Origin: Microcystis aeruginosa Ma_SC_T_19800800_S464
Lineage (GTDB): Bacteria > Cyanobacteriota > Cyanobacteriia > Cyanobacteriales > Microcystaceae
Length of the DNA stretch: 64,000 bases
Direction of reading: 5' to 3'
Assembly: GCA_007095785.1 (NCBI GenBank)
Contig: SFBL01000015.1
Location: 1-64,000, forward strand
The notes beneath the pieces are model-generated. The model searched no databases, was not told the origin of the DNA, and worked only from the letters and a program-made list of their open reading frames with translations. Shown in pieces: positions 1 to 11,902 of this stretch. How positions within the stretch are numbered: position 1 is the stretch's first letter; each line of letters opens with the position of its first letter. The position numbers were made by a program, and so were the translations under genes.

Positions 1-109
1 CTGTCTATCTCCAGCGTTGGATAATAATTATCTGTCAAAAAATAATGCTTCTACACAAGTTCTCTATTTAAATAAGAGAATTTTATCTGATTTTTTTTCA
101 AAATGAGAA

Positions 110-3100
110 TTGCTGGGGGATGGCTCAGTCTGGGCATTAGATAATCAAGGTAGTCTTTACAGTTGGGATGGAACAGATTTTAATCTTTTCAATGGGGGAA
201 ATAATCCAGCTTTTAAACAAATAGTTGCTCTCAACAGTCAAACTCTTTTAGGTTTAGATAATAATGGCAATATTTACGCATGGTCAACCAATGCTACTGC
301 TTTTATTGAGTTGGATAATATCATTGGTGGTTTACCTATTTTTAGTCAAATTCAACTTGACGAAACAGGAATTTTATACGGAATAACTAATCAAAAAATT
401 CCTTATCAAGTTGGCAATATTAGCTCAATTTTAGAGTTAAATAACTCCAGTGGGCAACCTTTTGGCATGACGACTATTACAGATAATAGTGGTGTCACCC
501 ATGCCTTATGGAATCAGAATGGACAAATTTACTACGGCTATCAACCCTCTAATACTAATAATGGTCAATATATTGGTGTCACACCTCTTAATAGTGGGAT
601 TGGAAATGAAAATCAAGGTAGTTCCTCTAATATAGCCTTAACCCAGACATCTAATGGGGGAATTTTTGCCTCTTGGATAGCAGGAAATGGCAACAACTCA
701 GAAGTTTATACCTCGTCCCTAAGTTCTTCTATTTATGGGGGTTATCAGTGGAGTTCGCCTACACAATTGACCGATGATGAATTGGAAGATAAAAACCTAA
801 GTGTTGTGGCTTTAAGTAATAACAACATTTTAGTAACGACTCAAAAAAATAATCAAACAGTCAGTCAAGTTGTTGATGTTAGTCAACTTCCGGTAACAAC
901 AAACCAAAATCAATTAGCTTTTAAACCCAAAGGAACAGGATTTACTTATCAAATCAATTCGGGAGCATTGGATGGAGCTTCTGGAGTTTGGACGTTGCCT
1001 GGTTATGTTTCTCAGGGTATCAGTACGGGTAATTTATTCAAGCTATCGTCAGGTCTTGCTAAAAAACTGGATGGTTTTTCGGTTAATGTTGGTGGAGAAA
1101 TTGATGCTTCTGTTGAAAAATACAGTAGCGAATCTCCAGTAGCTTTTAATAAATTAGCATTAAGTTTAACGTTCGGCAAAGAGGCAGGAGGCATAGGTCC
1201 TGCCGTTCTAGCAGGTTCTTTGGCTGTTGGTTTATTCAAAGGCTATGTTTCCTTAGACATCTCAGCTTTTACTCAAGGAAGTGGGGAATGGGAAAAAATT
1301 GGTAGCTATCCTTCTAGTGTTAAAGCTAAAGCTGGCGGGGAGTTTGACTTAGAGATAAATGCTATTGATTTAGTGTTAAATTCTCTTTTTCCGGGAGCCG
1401 GTTCTTTCTTAAATGAACTTAGTGATTTACATATACTAAGTCTTAGTGGCGGTCCCGTAGTCGGTTTTGACATAGCTTATGCTACAGAAATTGAATTTGA
1501 TGATAATCAAACAAACTTAGGGGATATTCAAGCCAGTGATTACTTTTTTAAACTGGTTGACGAAAATGGCAATGAACCAACAACAGAAACTCCCCATTCT
1601 GACCTCAAATGGCAACTGGATACAACTAAAGTATTTAGCTTTTTAGGAGATGCCTTCGATTCTGGTGATGCTAACCTAAGTGTTGGTATAAATACAGGTC
1701 TTTATGTTGATGCCAACCTGCTTGGTGGATTCGTTGATTTATCCGTAAAAGGTGTTCAAACAGAAGAATTTGATAACAGTGATTTTGAGAAGGCGATTTA
1801 TACCAACAAAGCCAAAATGGCAGTGAATTTTTTCTTGTTTTCCCTTTCTTTTGGCTCTTATGTCCGAATTGTAGATTCAAATTTAAGCGGAGAAAGCACT
1901 GTCACTCAAAATTACCGAGGATTACCTGTCACAGTTTCATCAGAACCTAATTCAACAATTTATCTCACTCAACCCGGTTACGCTACTTTATTAGGAGAAG
2001 ATGTTAATGATTTAATTGACAGTAGCGATATTTCTTACATTATTGCCCCTGATGGAACAACAGTTTATGGCACATTTACCGGAACCGTCGATGATAATTC
2101 AGCCAACCTTTCCTATTTATACTTCTTAACAGGGACATTAGGCAATAATGATGTTGTTTGGAACACCAACAGTTTACAAGCTATTGAAAATACAGCAGGA
2201 GCAAATCAACGCCCAAATATTGCCCTAGATAATAATGGCAATGTTTTAATTACTTGGCAATATGAGTCAATTAATAATTCTACCGTACAACAGATTGCTA
2301 CTACCCCGCCCGGACAAGTCTATGTAGTGTATGGACAGACGGGGAATAATGAGGTTAATTTAAGCACTTTCTCAGAAAATCCTACTAATGCTAACAATTC
2401 CGGTTTTTATTGGACATTAGATAATCAATACTTTGCGAGTTTTGGCCAAGCTGTTACCGCATTAGGAGATGTCAACGGTGGGGGTAAAGCAGATTTTGCT
2501 ATGACCGCGCCGGATTTTGATGATGAACAAGGAGGCGTTTATGTAGTCTTTGGAGAACAGTATAACCAAGTTAATGATCTCAATAATTTGGCTAGTAATG
2601 GCTTACTTTTAACGGGACAAGCTTTAAGTGAATTGGGTTATAGTATTGCCAATGCAGGCGATGTCAATGGCGATGGTAAGGGTGATTTAATCATTGGTGC
2701 GCCTGGTTTAAATAATAATCAAGGGGCTGCCTACTTACTCTATGGGGGGACATTATTTGAAACCCCTCAAACGATCACTGATATTGATACCTTACTCCAA
2801 AATAACCCCACTTATGGACAACAAATTACTAACCCCAATGGACAAGCGGGTGATCGCTTTGGGTCTGTAGTAACAGGAGGTTACGACTTTAATGGAGACG
2901 GTCAAGCGGACTATGCCATCGGATCACCGAGTGCCAATCAGGAATCAGGGGAAATTACCCTAATACTGTCCCAATCGATTGCTGACGAGCTATTTACCCT
3001 AAGCGTCAACAATAACGGTCAGTTAGTCTTATTTAATCAAACCACCAATACAGAAGTTTGGAAGGCTACAGTTTCACCCCCAATTCCTCAAGATGCAACC

Positions 3101-6100
3101 TATTATGAAGCTGTCATGCAATCAGACGGCAACTTTGTATTATATGAATGGGCAGGTGAAGCTCAACTCTCCTATTGGTCAACTGGTACAGCCGGAAATC
3201 CCGGGGCTTATCTTGCGTTGGGCGAGGATGGGGGTCTGTATATTCGCAATCAACAAGGGAATAATATTCATACCCTCCATCAAGGGACAAATCCGAATAT
3301 TTCGAGAGTTAGCCGCCTAAACGAAGGTAATAGCATTCTTTCTAATGATTCTAACTCTAATTTAACATCTCCGAATTATTTAGGTGGTACAATTACCCTA
3401 ACTAACAATACCTCAGCCGTTAATGGGGATACCTTGCTAGATATAACCAATACGGCTCTAATTCCAGATGTTAATCAGGATGGTAAAGGGGATTTACTGA
3501 TTGGGGGAACGGGAGCAGCAGTTATTCTATTTGGTGCGAATTTATCTACTCAAACCCTAGACTTAGCCACCATTAACCCCGGTCAAGGATTTGTGATTGT
3601 TGATGACTTAGATAATCCTGCACCCTTACAAGTCAGTAGCGCCGGAGATGTTAACGGCGATGGTATTAACGATGTGATTGTTGGCTATCCCGCTACTGAG
3701 GATACTAATAGTAACTTTATCGCGGGAAATAGTTATATTGTTTTTGGCAGTTCCAGCCTTTCCTCAACTCAAAATAACAGTATCGGTTTCTCCGAAATTA
3801 ATGGAACAAATGGCTTTACTATTATCGGTGCAGGAACAGAAGTTACGGGTGCTGGAGACTTAAACGGTGATGGTGTCGGTGATTTACTTGTTGCTGAACC
3901 CCAAGGAGGAAATAATCAATCCGGGGTGAGTTATGTCATCTATGGAGGAACGAGCAACAATATTGGCACAGTTTCTAGTATTAATGTCAGTAACGTTGGT
4001 ACAACGGTTCAAGGTTATGTAATTGGTCAAGGGGGAGCCAATCAACTGAGTGGGTCTTCTGTCAGTGCAGTAGGAGATTTAAATAACGATGGTAAAGCGG
4101 ATTTATTAGTAGGCGCACCTAATACCGTTTCCAGTGATGCACTCAATCAATTACAAGAAACCATTGCTTCAAATTATGTAATAGGACAGTTGAATAATGG
4201 GACTTTGAATACCAATAATTCAATCCCCACAGCTATCCCTTATCTACAACCCGGTCAATCCATACAATCTCTAACCTCAACCCCTTTTGGCGTTCTCGCC
4301 TTATGGACAAATAGCACAGGTTCGGGAGAAACGGCTCAAACGAGTTTAGCTGTCGCTTTTTGGGTTCCTAGTGGCACAACAGGGAGTTGGAAAAATTATC
4401 AACCTAGCGTTAGCAACCTTTCTGGTTCTAATCTGAGTTTTTCTAGCATTAATGTTAGTACAACCAATAACGCTAATAATAATACTGTCACCTTGAGTTG
4501 GGTGGTTCTTGACTCTAATACGGGAACTTCCACCCTGGGTCAAAGTATTTATGCCGGAAGTAATTGGAATACTAACAATACTATCCAAACTGACTCTAAT
4601 CCTACTCCACCAGATCAAATTGATAACATCATTAGTAGTGCCACTACAAGCAGTGATGTAGGTAGTAATAGCATCTTTTCAGTGAGTCATCAAAAGGCTA
4701 AAGAACAAGACGGGAAAGTAACTTTTACCATCACTCGGCAAGGTGATACCAATACCAGCAAAACCTTAACTTATCGCACAGTCGATATTAGTGCTACTGC
4801 CGGAGCCGATTACGAACATCAAGAAGGAAGTCTTACCTTCAACCCCGGTGAAACCAGCAAAATCATTGAGATTAACATCTATAACGATATCTTGTCAGAA
4901 CATCTCAATGAGAAATTTAAGTTAATAGTGCAAGATGGTCAAAAAACCACATTAACCGCTTACGCCACTTTACAAGATACTAACCAAGAGATTAACTTAT
5001 TGGCCATAGATAGTGGTTTTTCGATGACTGGCCCCGTTAATGATCAATTGGGTTATGCTCTGGGTAGCGCAGGAAATGTTAACGGTGATAAAAACAGCAG
5101 CAATAATAACGCACCTCTTGATGATTTTTGGATTTCAGCACCAGGAGCAAATAATAGTCAAGGTAATATCTATCTAGTCTTTGGGGCGCAGGGGGTACAA
5201 GTATCAGATCAAGGACTCGATTTAGATAGTCCTCAATCGGGTCAAAATGTAGTTAAGATTACAGGGGCAAGTAGTTCCACTGCTGCGTCTCCCCAAAGTG
5301 GTAATAGTCTTACTTCTTGGTCTGGTTCTTCTAAAACTTGGTATGCAATATCCGCTCCCAATCTGACTAACCAAGGAGGAACTAACGATAGTGAAATTTA
5401 CATCTTTGATAATTCAGCGATTACTCAAACCAGTGGCGTAATTGCTCTTAATACCCTAGCTACATCACCCCTCACAGGTAATAGTAGTGATGGTTTTGGC
5501 AAAGAGATTCTATACGCCGATTTAAATGGCGATGGAACACCTGAATTGATTGTTGCTTCACCTTTAGCCAATCAAGTTAAGGTCTATCAACTAACAGGAT
5601 TGGGTAAAAATATTACCACAACGCTTGTTGCTACCATTAACGCCCCCAGTACAGGTCAAGGTTTAGGGTCTGCTTTACAAGTGTTAGACTTGAATGGAGA
5701 TGGTAAACTTGATCTAGCCATCGGTGCGCCCATCGTTAACCCTGTTACCGATCCCAATAATTCTGCGGATATTCGCGGTTATGGCGGCGCGACTTATGTA
5801 TTGTCGGGTACGCAATTTAATTGGTCAAGCACTAACGAATCTATTAACCTAACTTCTACAAATAGCACCACTAACTGGGTTTTTGATGGCATAACCAGTT
5901 TTACGGGGGGAAGTGTTAACGGTAAGCTCAATCCGAGTACAGGTAAACCCAGTAAGGACTCAGCCACCAATTACGCCTTTTATGATGGCATTGGCAATGC
6001 GCTAACGACCCTAGACTTAAATGGAGATGGTCATTTAGACTTAGTAATCGGCGCGCCTAATGCTGCTGTTGGGAGCGGGAGTAGTCCAACTTCTAATCTG

Positions 6101-9100
6101 GGCAAAGTTTATGTAATATTCGGAGGAAATAGTTCTTTACCTTCCAGTTTAGCCTCAATTCAAGCTGGTCAAGGGGTAACATTTGAAGGGGTACTCACTT
6201 CGGGACAAGCAGGTTGGGCTGTTGCTAATGGGGGAGATGTTAACCAAGATAATATTAATGACTTACTCATCGGTGCGCCCTTTGCTTATGGTAATGCTGG
6301 TAGTGCTTATATAGTCTTTGGGAGTAAAAATGCCTTTAGTGCGGGCGGTGCAATTTATCTCGATCCTAATCTGACGGATTCTCGCGTTTTCCAATATCAA
6401 GGAGTGGCTAATCCTCTTAATAATAGTAATCCTTCTAATTTAGGCAATGTCGGTCAAACTCTCAATGGCATTGGGGATATTAATGGCGATTACGGCTCGG
6501 CTACAGGAGGAGATGATATTATTTTAGGCGCTCCTAGTAGTAATGATGGTAATGGTCATGGTGAAGCTTATGTGGCGATTGGCCATCCTTGGTTACAGGG
6601 TGGACTATCTTTAAATGTCAATGACCTGCGTAGTGATAATGGCTTTATTTTAGTCAATAAATATCCCGGTGTTTCTGTGGGGGATGTTAATGGAGATGGT
6701 TTTGATGATTTTGTCAATAGTGGGTCATCGTCGCAGGGAAATCAACTGACTATAGGAGCCAGCACCCTAACAAATGTTAGCACTCCACGAACCTACACCC
6801 TTACTGCTAATGACAATAATTTACCTTCTACTAATGTAATCTCCTCTCCTAGCACTGCTTTAATTGCTCATGGGGATTTTAACGCGGATGGTTATGAAGA
6901 TATTGCTCAAGGTAGTATTAATAACACAAATGGTCAAACAACAGAATTGCTGGTCAATATGGGCAATAGCATCACAAGTAATGTGATTGCGGGCCAGTTG
7001 TTGAATTCTTTTACTATCCCTGAAGGTTTTTTATCCAATTCCATTTATCAAACCTGTGCAGGAGATATTAATGGTGATGGTTATGATGACTTAGTAATAC
7101 TAAACCAGCTTAATCCTGACGGACCTAATCCACATAACGATTACGATTATCAAATTCATTATTTCTTGGGTTCAGCGAATGGGTTGAGTTCCCAATTCCA
7201 GACTTATGATCCTGGTTATTTGTCTGCGTCCTCTAAGGTGACACCGCCAGGAATTGGATTAGCGGATATTAACGGCGATGGAATCTCAGAAATTCTCACC
7301 CTTAATTACACGCTTACTCCCTCAGGTAGCGAACTACAACCATCTGTAGAACTGCAAACACAGGTTAAGGCTTATCAGTTCAATAACAGCACTCAGCAGC
7401 CACTTTCTGAGATATCCTTGAGTTTTCTCACACAGCCTTGGACAGATGAGAGTAGTTGGTCTGGGAGTGAGGTTGACTTTAGTGCAGGGTTTATCAAGTC
7501 TTCTATTACGTCTGGTGACTTTAATGGAGACAGTATTGAGGATACATTAGTGTCTTTTGTTCAAACTTCTTGGTCAAACCGAGGCTATGGAGAACAATCC
7601 TATCCCATCGCCCATTCTACCATTTTGTATGGTACGGGCAAAACTAGCAACTTTGGACAGTTTCAAACAAACTTTGATTATTTTATCCCGTATCCCGCTT
7701 TCTCCATGTACCCTCTTTCTCCTGCTGTTGCAGTGGGAGATATGAATGCTGACGGTTTTGACGATATTCTTTTTGATCAGTACGATGGTTATCATCAAGG
7801 TTACATCCAATTAGGCTCAACAGAGATTACACCCTCTACGCCTACAACCCCCCCCAATACCAGTCCTAATATTAATAATCTTGTTCTGGCTGGTAGTCCA
7901 AATCAGATTCCCATTCAAGGCTTACCTAATCGGTCACTATCTTATCAAACTAATACGGGTGGCGATGTCAATGGTGATGGTTATCAGGATATTTTGATTA
8001 CTGATACGAGCAGTTATGACTTGACCTATGTAGTTTATGGTCAAGATTGGTTAACAGTAGATGAGCAAAATAGTGGCACTGAAACTTTTACCTTTTTTGA
8101 CGGAACTAATGGAAATGATGTCTTTACTGTTCCCCAGAATGTTACCACTCCTAAGATAGTTTTGCGAGGACAAAATGGCGATGACTTTATGTTAATTCCC
8201 ACCGCTAATACCTCACAAATTTATGCCTTTGGTGGGGAAGGAGATGATCAAATTGGCTTAGGGGGTGAGTACGGAACTGATAGTAAAACTATCGGTAATA
8301 TTGATGGCGGTGGTGGTTTTGATACTATCTTCATTCCCCAAACAGTCGGCCAACAAACCAGGCTTTATTTAGATGCTAATGCTGGTCGTTTATCTAATAT
8401 CGAAGCCATTGACATCGGCTACAATAATTCCGTTCAATTTAATCAGTCTAGCCTGCTGCAAATGCTCGATGGCAATAAAAAGCTATTGATTAATGGTGCT
8501 TCTTCAAGTGCTTATTACTCCGATCCTTCCACTGTACCTTGGACTCAATTAGGCTCTGATACCTATGATGGAGCAGTTTATGAAATTTATGGCATTACAA
8601 ATACCGCCATTGAGGTCTGGATTCAACAGGGAATTAACTTTACTCCCCTAAATAATAATGCACCAAATCTCCAAAATCCGATCGCCGATCAAACCGCCAC
8701 ACAAGATACCAGTTTCAACTTCCAAATTCCCGCTAATACCTTTGTTGATGTTGATCTAAACGATCCCCTGACTTATTCAGCTACCCTCAGTAACGGTGAT
8801 GCTTTACCCACTTGGTTAAGCTTTAACCCAACAACCCAAACTTTCAGTGGAACTCCTACTAACAATGATGTTGGTAATCTGAATTTGAAGGTAACTGTAA
8901 CTGATAAACCGGGAGCAAGTGTTAGTACAAACTTCACCCTACAAGTGTTCCACCCAGTTTTAGTTCCCCCTGGCGGTGGTGTGATTCAAGGAACCCCAAC
9001 AAATGATCGCATCGATGCTTTGGGTAAATCCGGTACTTACCGCTTAGAAAGTGGTGCTGGTGATGACTTGTTAATCGGTTCCAACCAACGAGATGTTCTC

Positions 9101-9448
9101 AACGGTGGAAGTGGTAATGACAGTCTCTATGGTGAGGGAAATACAGATAAACTTTATGGAGAAGAAGGAGATGATCTACTTGATGGTGGTTTAGGTTCAG
9201 ATTTCCTCTATGGCGGTGCGGGTGCTGATAGCTTCGTTCTCAAGTCAGGAAATGGTAGCGATCGCATTCTTGATTTCAACTCTGCTCAAGGCGATAAATT
9301 GGCTCTCAGTGGAATCAACTTCGGACAGTTAAGCTTTAACAGCAACCAAATTCTTTTGGGAACTGAAGTCTTAGCTTATGTTACTGACAATCTCGGTAAT
9401 TCCCTCACGGGATTGAACAATCATCCTGAATGGTTTGTCTCTCTCTAA
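110..9448 (+). CDS. Giant mosaic FG-GAP / B-lectin / Calx-beta / RTX surface or secreted protein
   Basis: Predicted product is 3112 residues and strongly acidic and Asn/Gly/Ser-rich. In order it shows: beta-propeller-like repeats of the form LDNxGxxYxW (about 1-100); a region without recognised domains (about 100-700); many FG-GAP/VCBS repeats with Ca-binding DxNGDGxxD loops (about 720-950, 1115-1340, 1640-2200, 2250-2630); a bulb-type B-lectin domain with SDGNFVLY (about 959-1050); a Calx-beta domain (about 1520-1611); a He_PIG Ig-like domain (about 2850-2945); and RTX nonapeptides of GGxGxD type (about 2964-3045). Such proteins are usually exported, Ca-dependent adhesins or matrix proteins; RTX C-termini commonly mark type I secretion. 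The start is a TTG six bases after an in-frame TGA (104-106), with no good ribosome site and no signal peptide, so the true N-terminus is probably missing or interrupted. Confidence 0.85.
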   Translation: MLGDGSVWALDNQGSLYSWDGTDFNLFNGGNNPAFKQIVALNSQTLLGLDNNGNIYAWSTNATAFIELDNIIGGLPIFSQIQLDETGILYGITNQKIPYQVGNISSILELNNSSGQPFGMTTITDNSGVTHALWNQNGQIYYGYQPSNTNNGQYIGVTPLNSGIGNENQGSSSNIALTQTSNGGIFASWIAGNGNNSEVYTSSLSSSIYGGYQWSSPTQLTDDELEDKNLSVVALSNNNILVTTQKNNQTVSQVVDVSQLPVTTNQNQLAFKPKGTGFTYQINSGALDGASGVWTLPGYVSQGISTGNLFKLSSGLAKKLDGFSVNVGGEIDASVEKYSSESPVAFNKLALSLTFGKEAGGIGPAVLAGSLAVGLFKGYVSLDISAFTQGSGEWEKIGSYPSSVKAKAGGEFDLEINAIDLVLNSLFPGAGSFLNELSDLHILSLSGGPVVGFDIAYATEIEFDDNQTNLGDIQASDYFFKLVDENGNEPTTETPHSDLKWQLDTTKVFSFLGDAFDSGDANLSVGINTGLYVDANLLGGFVDLSVKGVQTEEFDNSDFEKAIYTNKAKMAVNFFLFSLSFGSYVRIVDSNLSGESTVTQNYRGLPVTVSSEPNSTIYLTQPGYATLLGEDVNDLIDSSDISYIIAPDGTTVYGTFTGTVDDNSANLSYLYFLTGTLGNNDVVWNTNSLQAIENTAGANQRPNIALDNNGNVLITWQYESINNSTVQQIATTPPGQVYVVYGQTGNNEVNLSTFSENPTNANNSGFYWTLDNQYFASFGQAVTALGDVNGGGKADFAMTAPDFDDEQGGVYVVFGEQYNQVNDLNNLASNGLLLTGQALSELGYSIANAGDVNGDGKGDLIIGAPGLNNNQGAAYLLYGGTLFETPQTITDIDTLLQNNPTYGQQITNPNGQAGDRFGSVVTGGYDFNGDGQADYAIGSPSANQESGEITLILSQSIADELFTLSVNNNGQLVLFNQTTNTEVWKATVSPPIPQDATYYEAVMQSDGNFVLYEWAGEAQLSYWSTGTAGNPGAYLALGEDGGLYIRNQQGNNIHTLHQGTNPNISRVSRLNEGNSILSNDSNSNLTSPNYLGGTITLTNNTSAVNGDTLLDITNTALIPDVNQDGKGDLLIGGTGAAVILFGANLSTQTLDLATINPGQGFVIVDDLDNPAPLQVSSAGDVNGDGINDVIVGYPATEDTNSNFIAGNSYIVFGSSSLSSTQNNSIGFSEINGTNGFTIIGAGTEVTGAGDLNGDGVGDLLVAEPQGGNNQSGVSYVIYGGTSNNIGTVSSINVSNVGTTVQGYVIGQGGANQLSGSSVSAVGDLNNDGKADLLVGAPNTVSSDALNQLQETIASNYVIGQLNNGTLNTNNSIPTAIPYLQPGQSIQSLTSTPFGVLALWTNSTGSGETAQTSLAVAFWVPSGTTGSWKNYQPSVSNLSGSNLSFSSINVSTTNNANNNTVTLSWVVLDSNTGTSTLGQSIYAGSNWNTNNTIQTDSNPTPPDQIDNIISSATTSSDVGSNSIFSVSHQKAKEQDGKVTFTITRQGDTNTSKTLTYRTVDISATAGADYEHQEGSLTFNPGETSKIIEINIYNDILSEHLNEKFKLIVQDGQKTTLTAYATLQDTNQEINLLAIDSGFSMTGPVNDQLGYALGSAGNVNGDKNSSNNNAPLDDFWISAPGANNSQGNIYLVFGAQGVQVSDQGLDLDSPQSGQNVVKITGASSSTAASPQSGNSLTSWSGSSKTWYAISAPNLTNQGGTNDSEIYIFDNSAITQTSGVIALNTLATSPLTGNSSDGFGKEILYADLNGDGTPELIVASPLANQVKVYQLTGLGKNITTTLVATINAPSTGQGLGSALQVLDLNGDGKLDLAIGAPIVNPVTDPNNSADIRGYGGATYVLSGTQFNWSSTNESINLTSTNSTTNWVFDGITSFTGGSVNGKLNPSTGKPSKDSATNYAFYDGIGNALTTLDLNGDGHLDLVIGAPNAAVGSGSSPTSNLGKVYVIFGGNSSLPSSLASIQAGQGVTFEGVLTSGQAGWAVANGGDVNQDNINDLLIGAPFAYGNAGSAYIVFGSKNAFSAGGAIYLDPNLTDSRVFQYQGVANPLNNSNPSNLGNVGQTLNGIGDINGDYGSATGGDDIILGAPSSNDGNGHGEAYVAIGHPWLQGGLSLNVNDLRSDNGFILVNKYPGVSVGDVNGDGFDDFVNSGSSSQGNQLTIGASTLTNVSTPRTYTLTANDNNLPSTNVISSPSTALIAHGDFNADGYEDIAQGSINNTNGQTTELLVNMGNSITSNVIAGQLLNSFTIPEGFLSNSIYQTCAGDINGDGYDDLVILNQLNPDGPNPHNDYDYQIHYFLGSANGLSSQFQTYDPGYLSASSKVTPPGIGLADINGDGISEILTLNYTLTPSGSELQPSVELQTQVKAYQFNNSTQQPLSEISLSFLTQPWTDESSWSGSEVDFSAGFIKSSITSGDFNGDSIEDTLVSFVQTSWSNRGYGEQSYPIAHSTILYGTGKTSNFGQFQTNFDYFIPYPAFSMYPLSPAVAVGDMNADGFDDILFDQYDGYHQGYIQLGSTEITPSTPTTPPNTSPNINNLVLAGSPNQIPIQGLPNRSLSYQTNTGGDVNGDGYQDILITDTSSYDLTYVVYGQDWLTVDEQNSGTETFTFFDGTNGNDVFTVPQNVTTPKIVLRGQNGDDFMLIPTANTSQIYAFGGEGDDQIGLGGEYGTDSKTIGNIDGGGGFDTIFIPQTVGQQTRLYLDANAGRLSNIEAIDIGYNNSVQFNQSSLLQMLDGNKKLLINGASSSAYYSDPSTVPWTQLGSDTYDGAVYEIYGITNTAIEVWIQQGINFTPLNNNAPNLQNPIADQTATQDTSFNFQIPANTFVDVDLNDPLTYSATLSNGDALPTWLSFNPTTQTFSGTPTNNDVGNLNLKVTVTDKPGASVSTNFTLQVFHPVLVPPGGGVIQGTPTNDRIDALGKSGTYRLESGAGDDLLIGSNQRDVLNGGSGNDSLYGEGNTDKLYGEEGDDLLDGGLGSDFLYGGAGADSFVLKSGNGSDRILDFNSAQGDKLALSGINFGQLSFNSNQILLGTEVLAYVTDNLGNSLTGLNNHPEWFVSL

Positions 9449-9478
9449 TTACTCACCAATAACCAAAACTTAACTCGG

Positions 9479-10000
9479 ATGAACAAGATGAAAATCAACC
9501 CACCCAACTTGCTCTTAGCTGCTACAACAACCCTGCTTGTTAGTAGCTTCTCAACCCCCATACCAGTTCAAGCACTGACTTGGACTATTAATAATGGTTC
9601 TCTGGCGGGAACTAATCCGATTACTGGTAGTTTCACCATTGACAATGAAAATAGTGCAACTCCTAGTCTTACTTTTAGTAACATTATAATTGGCCTTCTC
9701 AATTTCACCAAGGCTGACTTAGTTAACATTAGTTTAGCTAATCCTACTGGGAGTGGTATAGAAGCTATTGATTGGGTTAATGGCTCTAATAGCCTCTCTC
9801 TAGTTTTTAACTCTCCCTTTTTAACGAAAGCAGGAGGGACAGTTACTTTAAATGATGTTGTTAGTGATTTTAATGGTGATATCGTCACTGGTTCTGTTAC
9901 AGGTGCATCAAATCCCCCAACTACCGTCCCCGAACCTAACTTGAGCTTGGGACTGATTGCTTTTGGTACACTGCTAGTGGTCAGATCAAGATTTAATTAG
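9479..10000 (+). CDS. PEP-CTERM sorting-domain protein
   Basis: The 173-residue product has an N-terminal signal peptide (hydrophobic about 11-25, cleavage after VQA near 33) and a C-terminal tripartite PEP-CTERM signal: VPEP, a hydrophobic helix, then a short Arg-containing tail (RSRFN). Proteins of this class are exported and processed by an exosortase. The middle is a beta-rich region with repeated Asn/Gly/Thr and no recognised enzyme motif. It begins 30 bases after the giant FG-GAP gene on the same strand, so the two may be co-transcribed and both act at the cell surface. Its substrate or partner cannot be told from sequence. Confidence 0.8.
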   Translation: MNKMKINPPNLLLAATTTLLVSSFSTPIPVQALTWTINNGSLAGTNPITGSFTIDNENSATPSLTFSNIIIGLLNFTKADLVNISLANPTGSGIEAIDWVNGSNSLSLVFNSPFLTKAGGTVTLNDVVSDFNGDIVTGSVTGASNPPTTVPEPNLSLGLIAFGTLLVVRSRFN

Positions 10001-10033
10001 GGTTTGCTGAAAAAGGCCTAGGCTGGGGTAAGA

Positions 10034-10626
10034 TTGACTCGTTTAATTTTAGTCTTTTTACTAATCGTCCTCAATGCTTTTTTCGTAGCGGCGGAATTTT
10101 CGCTTGTGTCTGTCCGTCGTACCCGCATCAGTCAGCTAGTGGCTGCGGGAGATGTGCCAGCGCAGACGGTCCAATCTCTACAAAGAAGTCTCGATCGCTT
10201 ACTTTCCACTACCCAATTAGGTATAACCCTTTCTAGTTTAGCTTTAGGTTGGATCGGGGAGAGTACCATGACCGTTTTTGTGAAGAAATTACTAAGTTTT
10301 TTACCCTTTTCTTTAAACTGGCAAAATCTTCTCTCCCATGGGTTCTCTCTTTGTCTAGCTTTTTTAATTGTTGCCTATCTCCAGATAGTTTTCGGGGAAC
10401 TTTATCCCAAATCCCTAGCTTTAATTTATGCCGAACCGATGGCGCGGTTATTAGCAGCGCCTATTGGCGTTATTTCCCGGATTTTTAAGCCTTTTATCGG
10501 TATTCTCAACAAATACCGAGTGTTAGAGAACACTTGTATTAACAAAATTTAGAATTTACCATTATTTCTAAGGTCGGCCCTCCCTTGGAACAAATTAAGA
10601 TTTATCGGCAACAACTATCCTCATGA
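10034..10626 (+). pseudogene. CNNM/HlyC-CorC family membrane protein, internally deleted
   Basis: The open frame 10034-10552 (TTG start, 172 codons) encodes the N-terminal CNNM/DUF21 transmembrane domain, with FFVAAEFSLVSVRRTRI near the start and the family-typical GELYPKSLA. Full-length members are about 430 residues or more and carry a CBS pair and a CorC_HlyC domain. Here homology stops near 10511 after GILN and runs into a short unrelated tail. In another frame, 10552-10626 reads FTIISKVGPPLEQIKIYRQ and then stops. This resembles the extreme C-terminus of such proteins, which suggests loss of about 250 central codons. The assignment of the C-terminal piece is tentative. A short inverted repeat (AGTGTT-agag-AACACT) sits at the junction. 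Confidence 0.65.
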
Positions 10627-10702
10627 TATGAATAATAAACAACTTTTCTCATTGCTCCTTCTTGATTGTTAATTGCGTCAATAGCTGCCCATTCCTATCA
10701 CC

Positions 10703-11824
10703 ATGAAACACCTTTTGACACTCATCCCCCTCAGCTTGGGATTAATTGCCCTCACCCCCGCAAATTTGCCCCTAGAACGCCTTGAAATCTCACAATTAGG
10801 AACATCTACGGGATACGACGAACGACTGCTAACGGACAAAAAAACCCTACTACAAGCGATCGATCATAGTTTACGTTATCTGAATAGCTCGGCGGCGATC
10901 CGCGCCTATCAAAATTATCCTATTCCTGAAATAACTCGTCAGCGAGTGCAGCGTTCCTTAGTACGTTTTCGTCAATTAGTGCAGAATTCTCCCACTCCCG
11001 CAGCTCTACAAAAGGCAGTTAAAAAAGAATTTATTTGGTATCGTTCTTTGGGTAATGATAGCCAAGGAAATGTTAAATTTACTGGTTATTTTGAGCCAAT
11101 TTATCAAGCAAGTCGGCAAAAAAACGCCGAGTATAAATATCCTCTCTATCGCCGACCTTCTAACTTTTCTCGCTGGTCAAAACCCCATCCAGCTAGGGTA
11201 GCATTAGAGGGAAAAGATGGTTTACTGGGGGAAAATAGCCGCCTAGCGGGATACGAATTAGTTTGGTTAAAAGATCGCTTAGAAGCTTATTTAGTTCATG
11301 TGCAAGGTTCGGCAAAATTACGTTTACCTAATGGTCAAATTATGAGCATCGGTTTTGATGGCAATACCGAGCATCCCTACACAAGTCTGGGAAAAGAAAT
11401 GATTGCCGATGGTATTTTTCCTGCTGAGGGTTTAACCTTACCAATGGTTTTGGATTTTCTCAGAAGTAATCCTGAGCAATTAAAGAATTATATCCCCCGC
11501 AATAATCGGTTTATTTTCTTTCGAGAAACCCACGGTGCGCCTCCCACTGGTAGTATTGGAGTTCCGGTTTTACCAGAAAGATCGATCGCTACAGATAAAA
11601 GTATTTTTCCCCCCGGTGCTTTAGCGGTAATTGAGACAGAAATTCCCCAGGAAAATCTTAATAAAAAATTAGTGAGTCGCTATGTTCTCGATCAAGATAC
11701 TGGCAGCGCGATTAAAGGTACTGGGAGGGTAGATATTTTTATGGGAACAGGAAAAAATGCTGGCGATAAAGCTGGTTTAGTTAATACCCCCGGTCAGTTA
11801 TATTATTTATTATTGAGGGAATAG
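10703..11824 (+). CDS. mltA: Membrane-bound lytic murein transglycosylase A (MltA)
   Basis: The 373-residue protein starts with a signal peptide (hydrophobic about 5-20) and contains an MltA domain followed by a C-terminal 3D domain. The 3D region reads DQDTGSAIKGTGRVDIF, with D332 and D344 in the positions of the conserved acidic residues. MltA enzymes cleave the MurNAc-GlcNAc bond of peptidoglycan to give 1,6-anhydromuropeptides, in the periplasm. The internal GYFEP and HVQGSAKLRLPNG motifs are family-typical. It lies 76 bases downstream of the broken CNNM gene and 78 bases upstream of a radical SAM gene on the same strand; no functional link is evident. Confidence 0.9.
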   Translation: MKHLLTLIPLSLGLIALTPANLPLERLEISQLGTSTGYDERLLTDKKTLLQAIDHSLRYLNSSAAIRAYQNYPIPEITRQRVQRSLVRFRQLVQNSPTPAALQKAVKKEFIWYRSLGNDSQGNVKFTGYFEPIYQASRQKNAEYKYPLYRRPSNFSRWSKPHPARVALEGKDGLLGENSRLAGYELVWLKDRLEAYLVHVQGSAKLRLPNGQIMSIGFDGNTEHPYTSLGKEMIADGIFPAEGLTLPMVLDFLRSNPEQLKNYIPRNNRFIFFRETHGAPPTGSIGVPVLPERSIATDKSIFPPGALAVIETEIPQENLNKKLVSRYVLDQDTGSAIKGTGRVDIFMGTGKNAGDKAGLVNTPGQLYYLLLRE

Positions 11825-11902
11825 GAAATAGTATAGGTAAAATTAAGATAGACTTCCCAGAATCAGTTATCATACTTAAGTGAGAATTTAAACAATAGAA
11901 TC

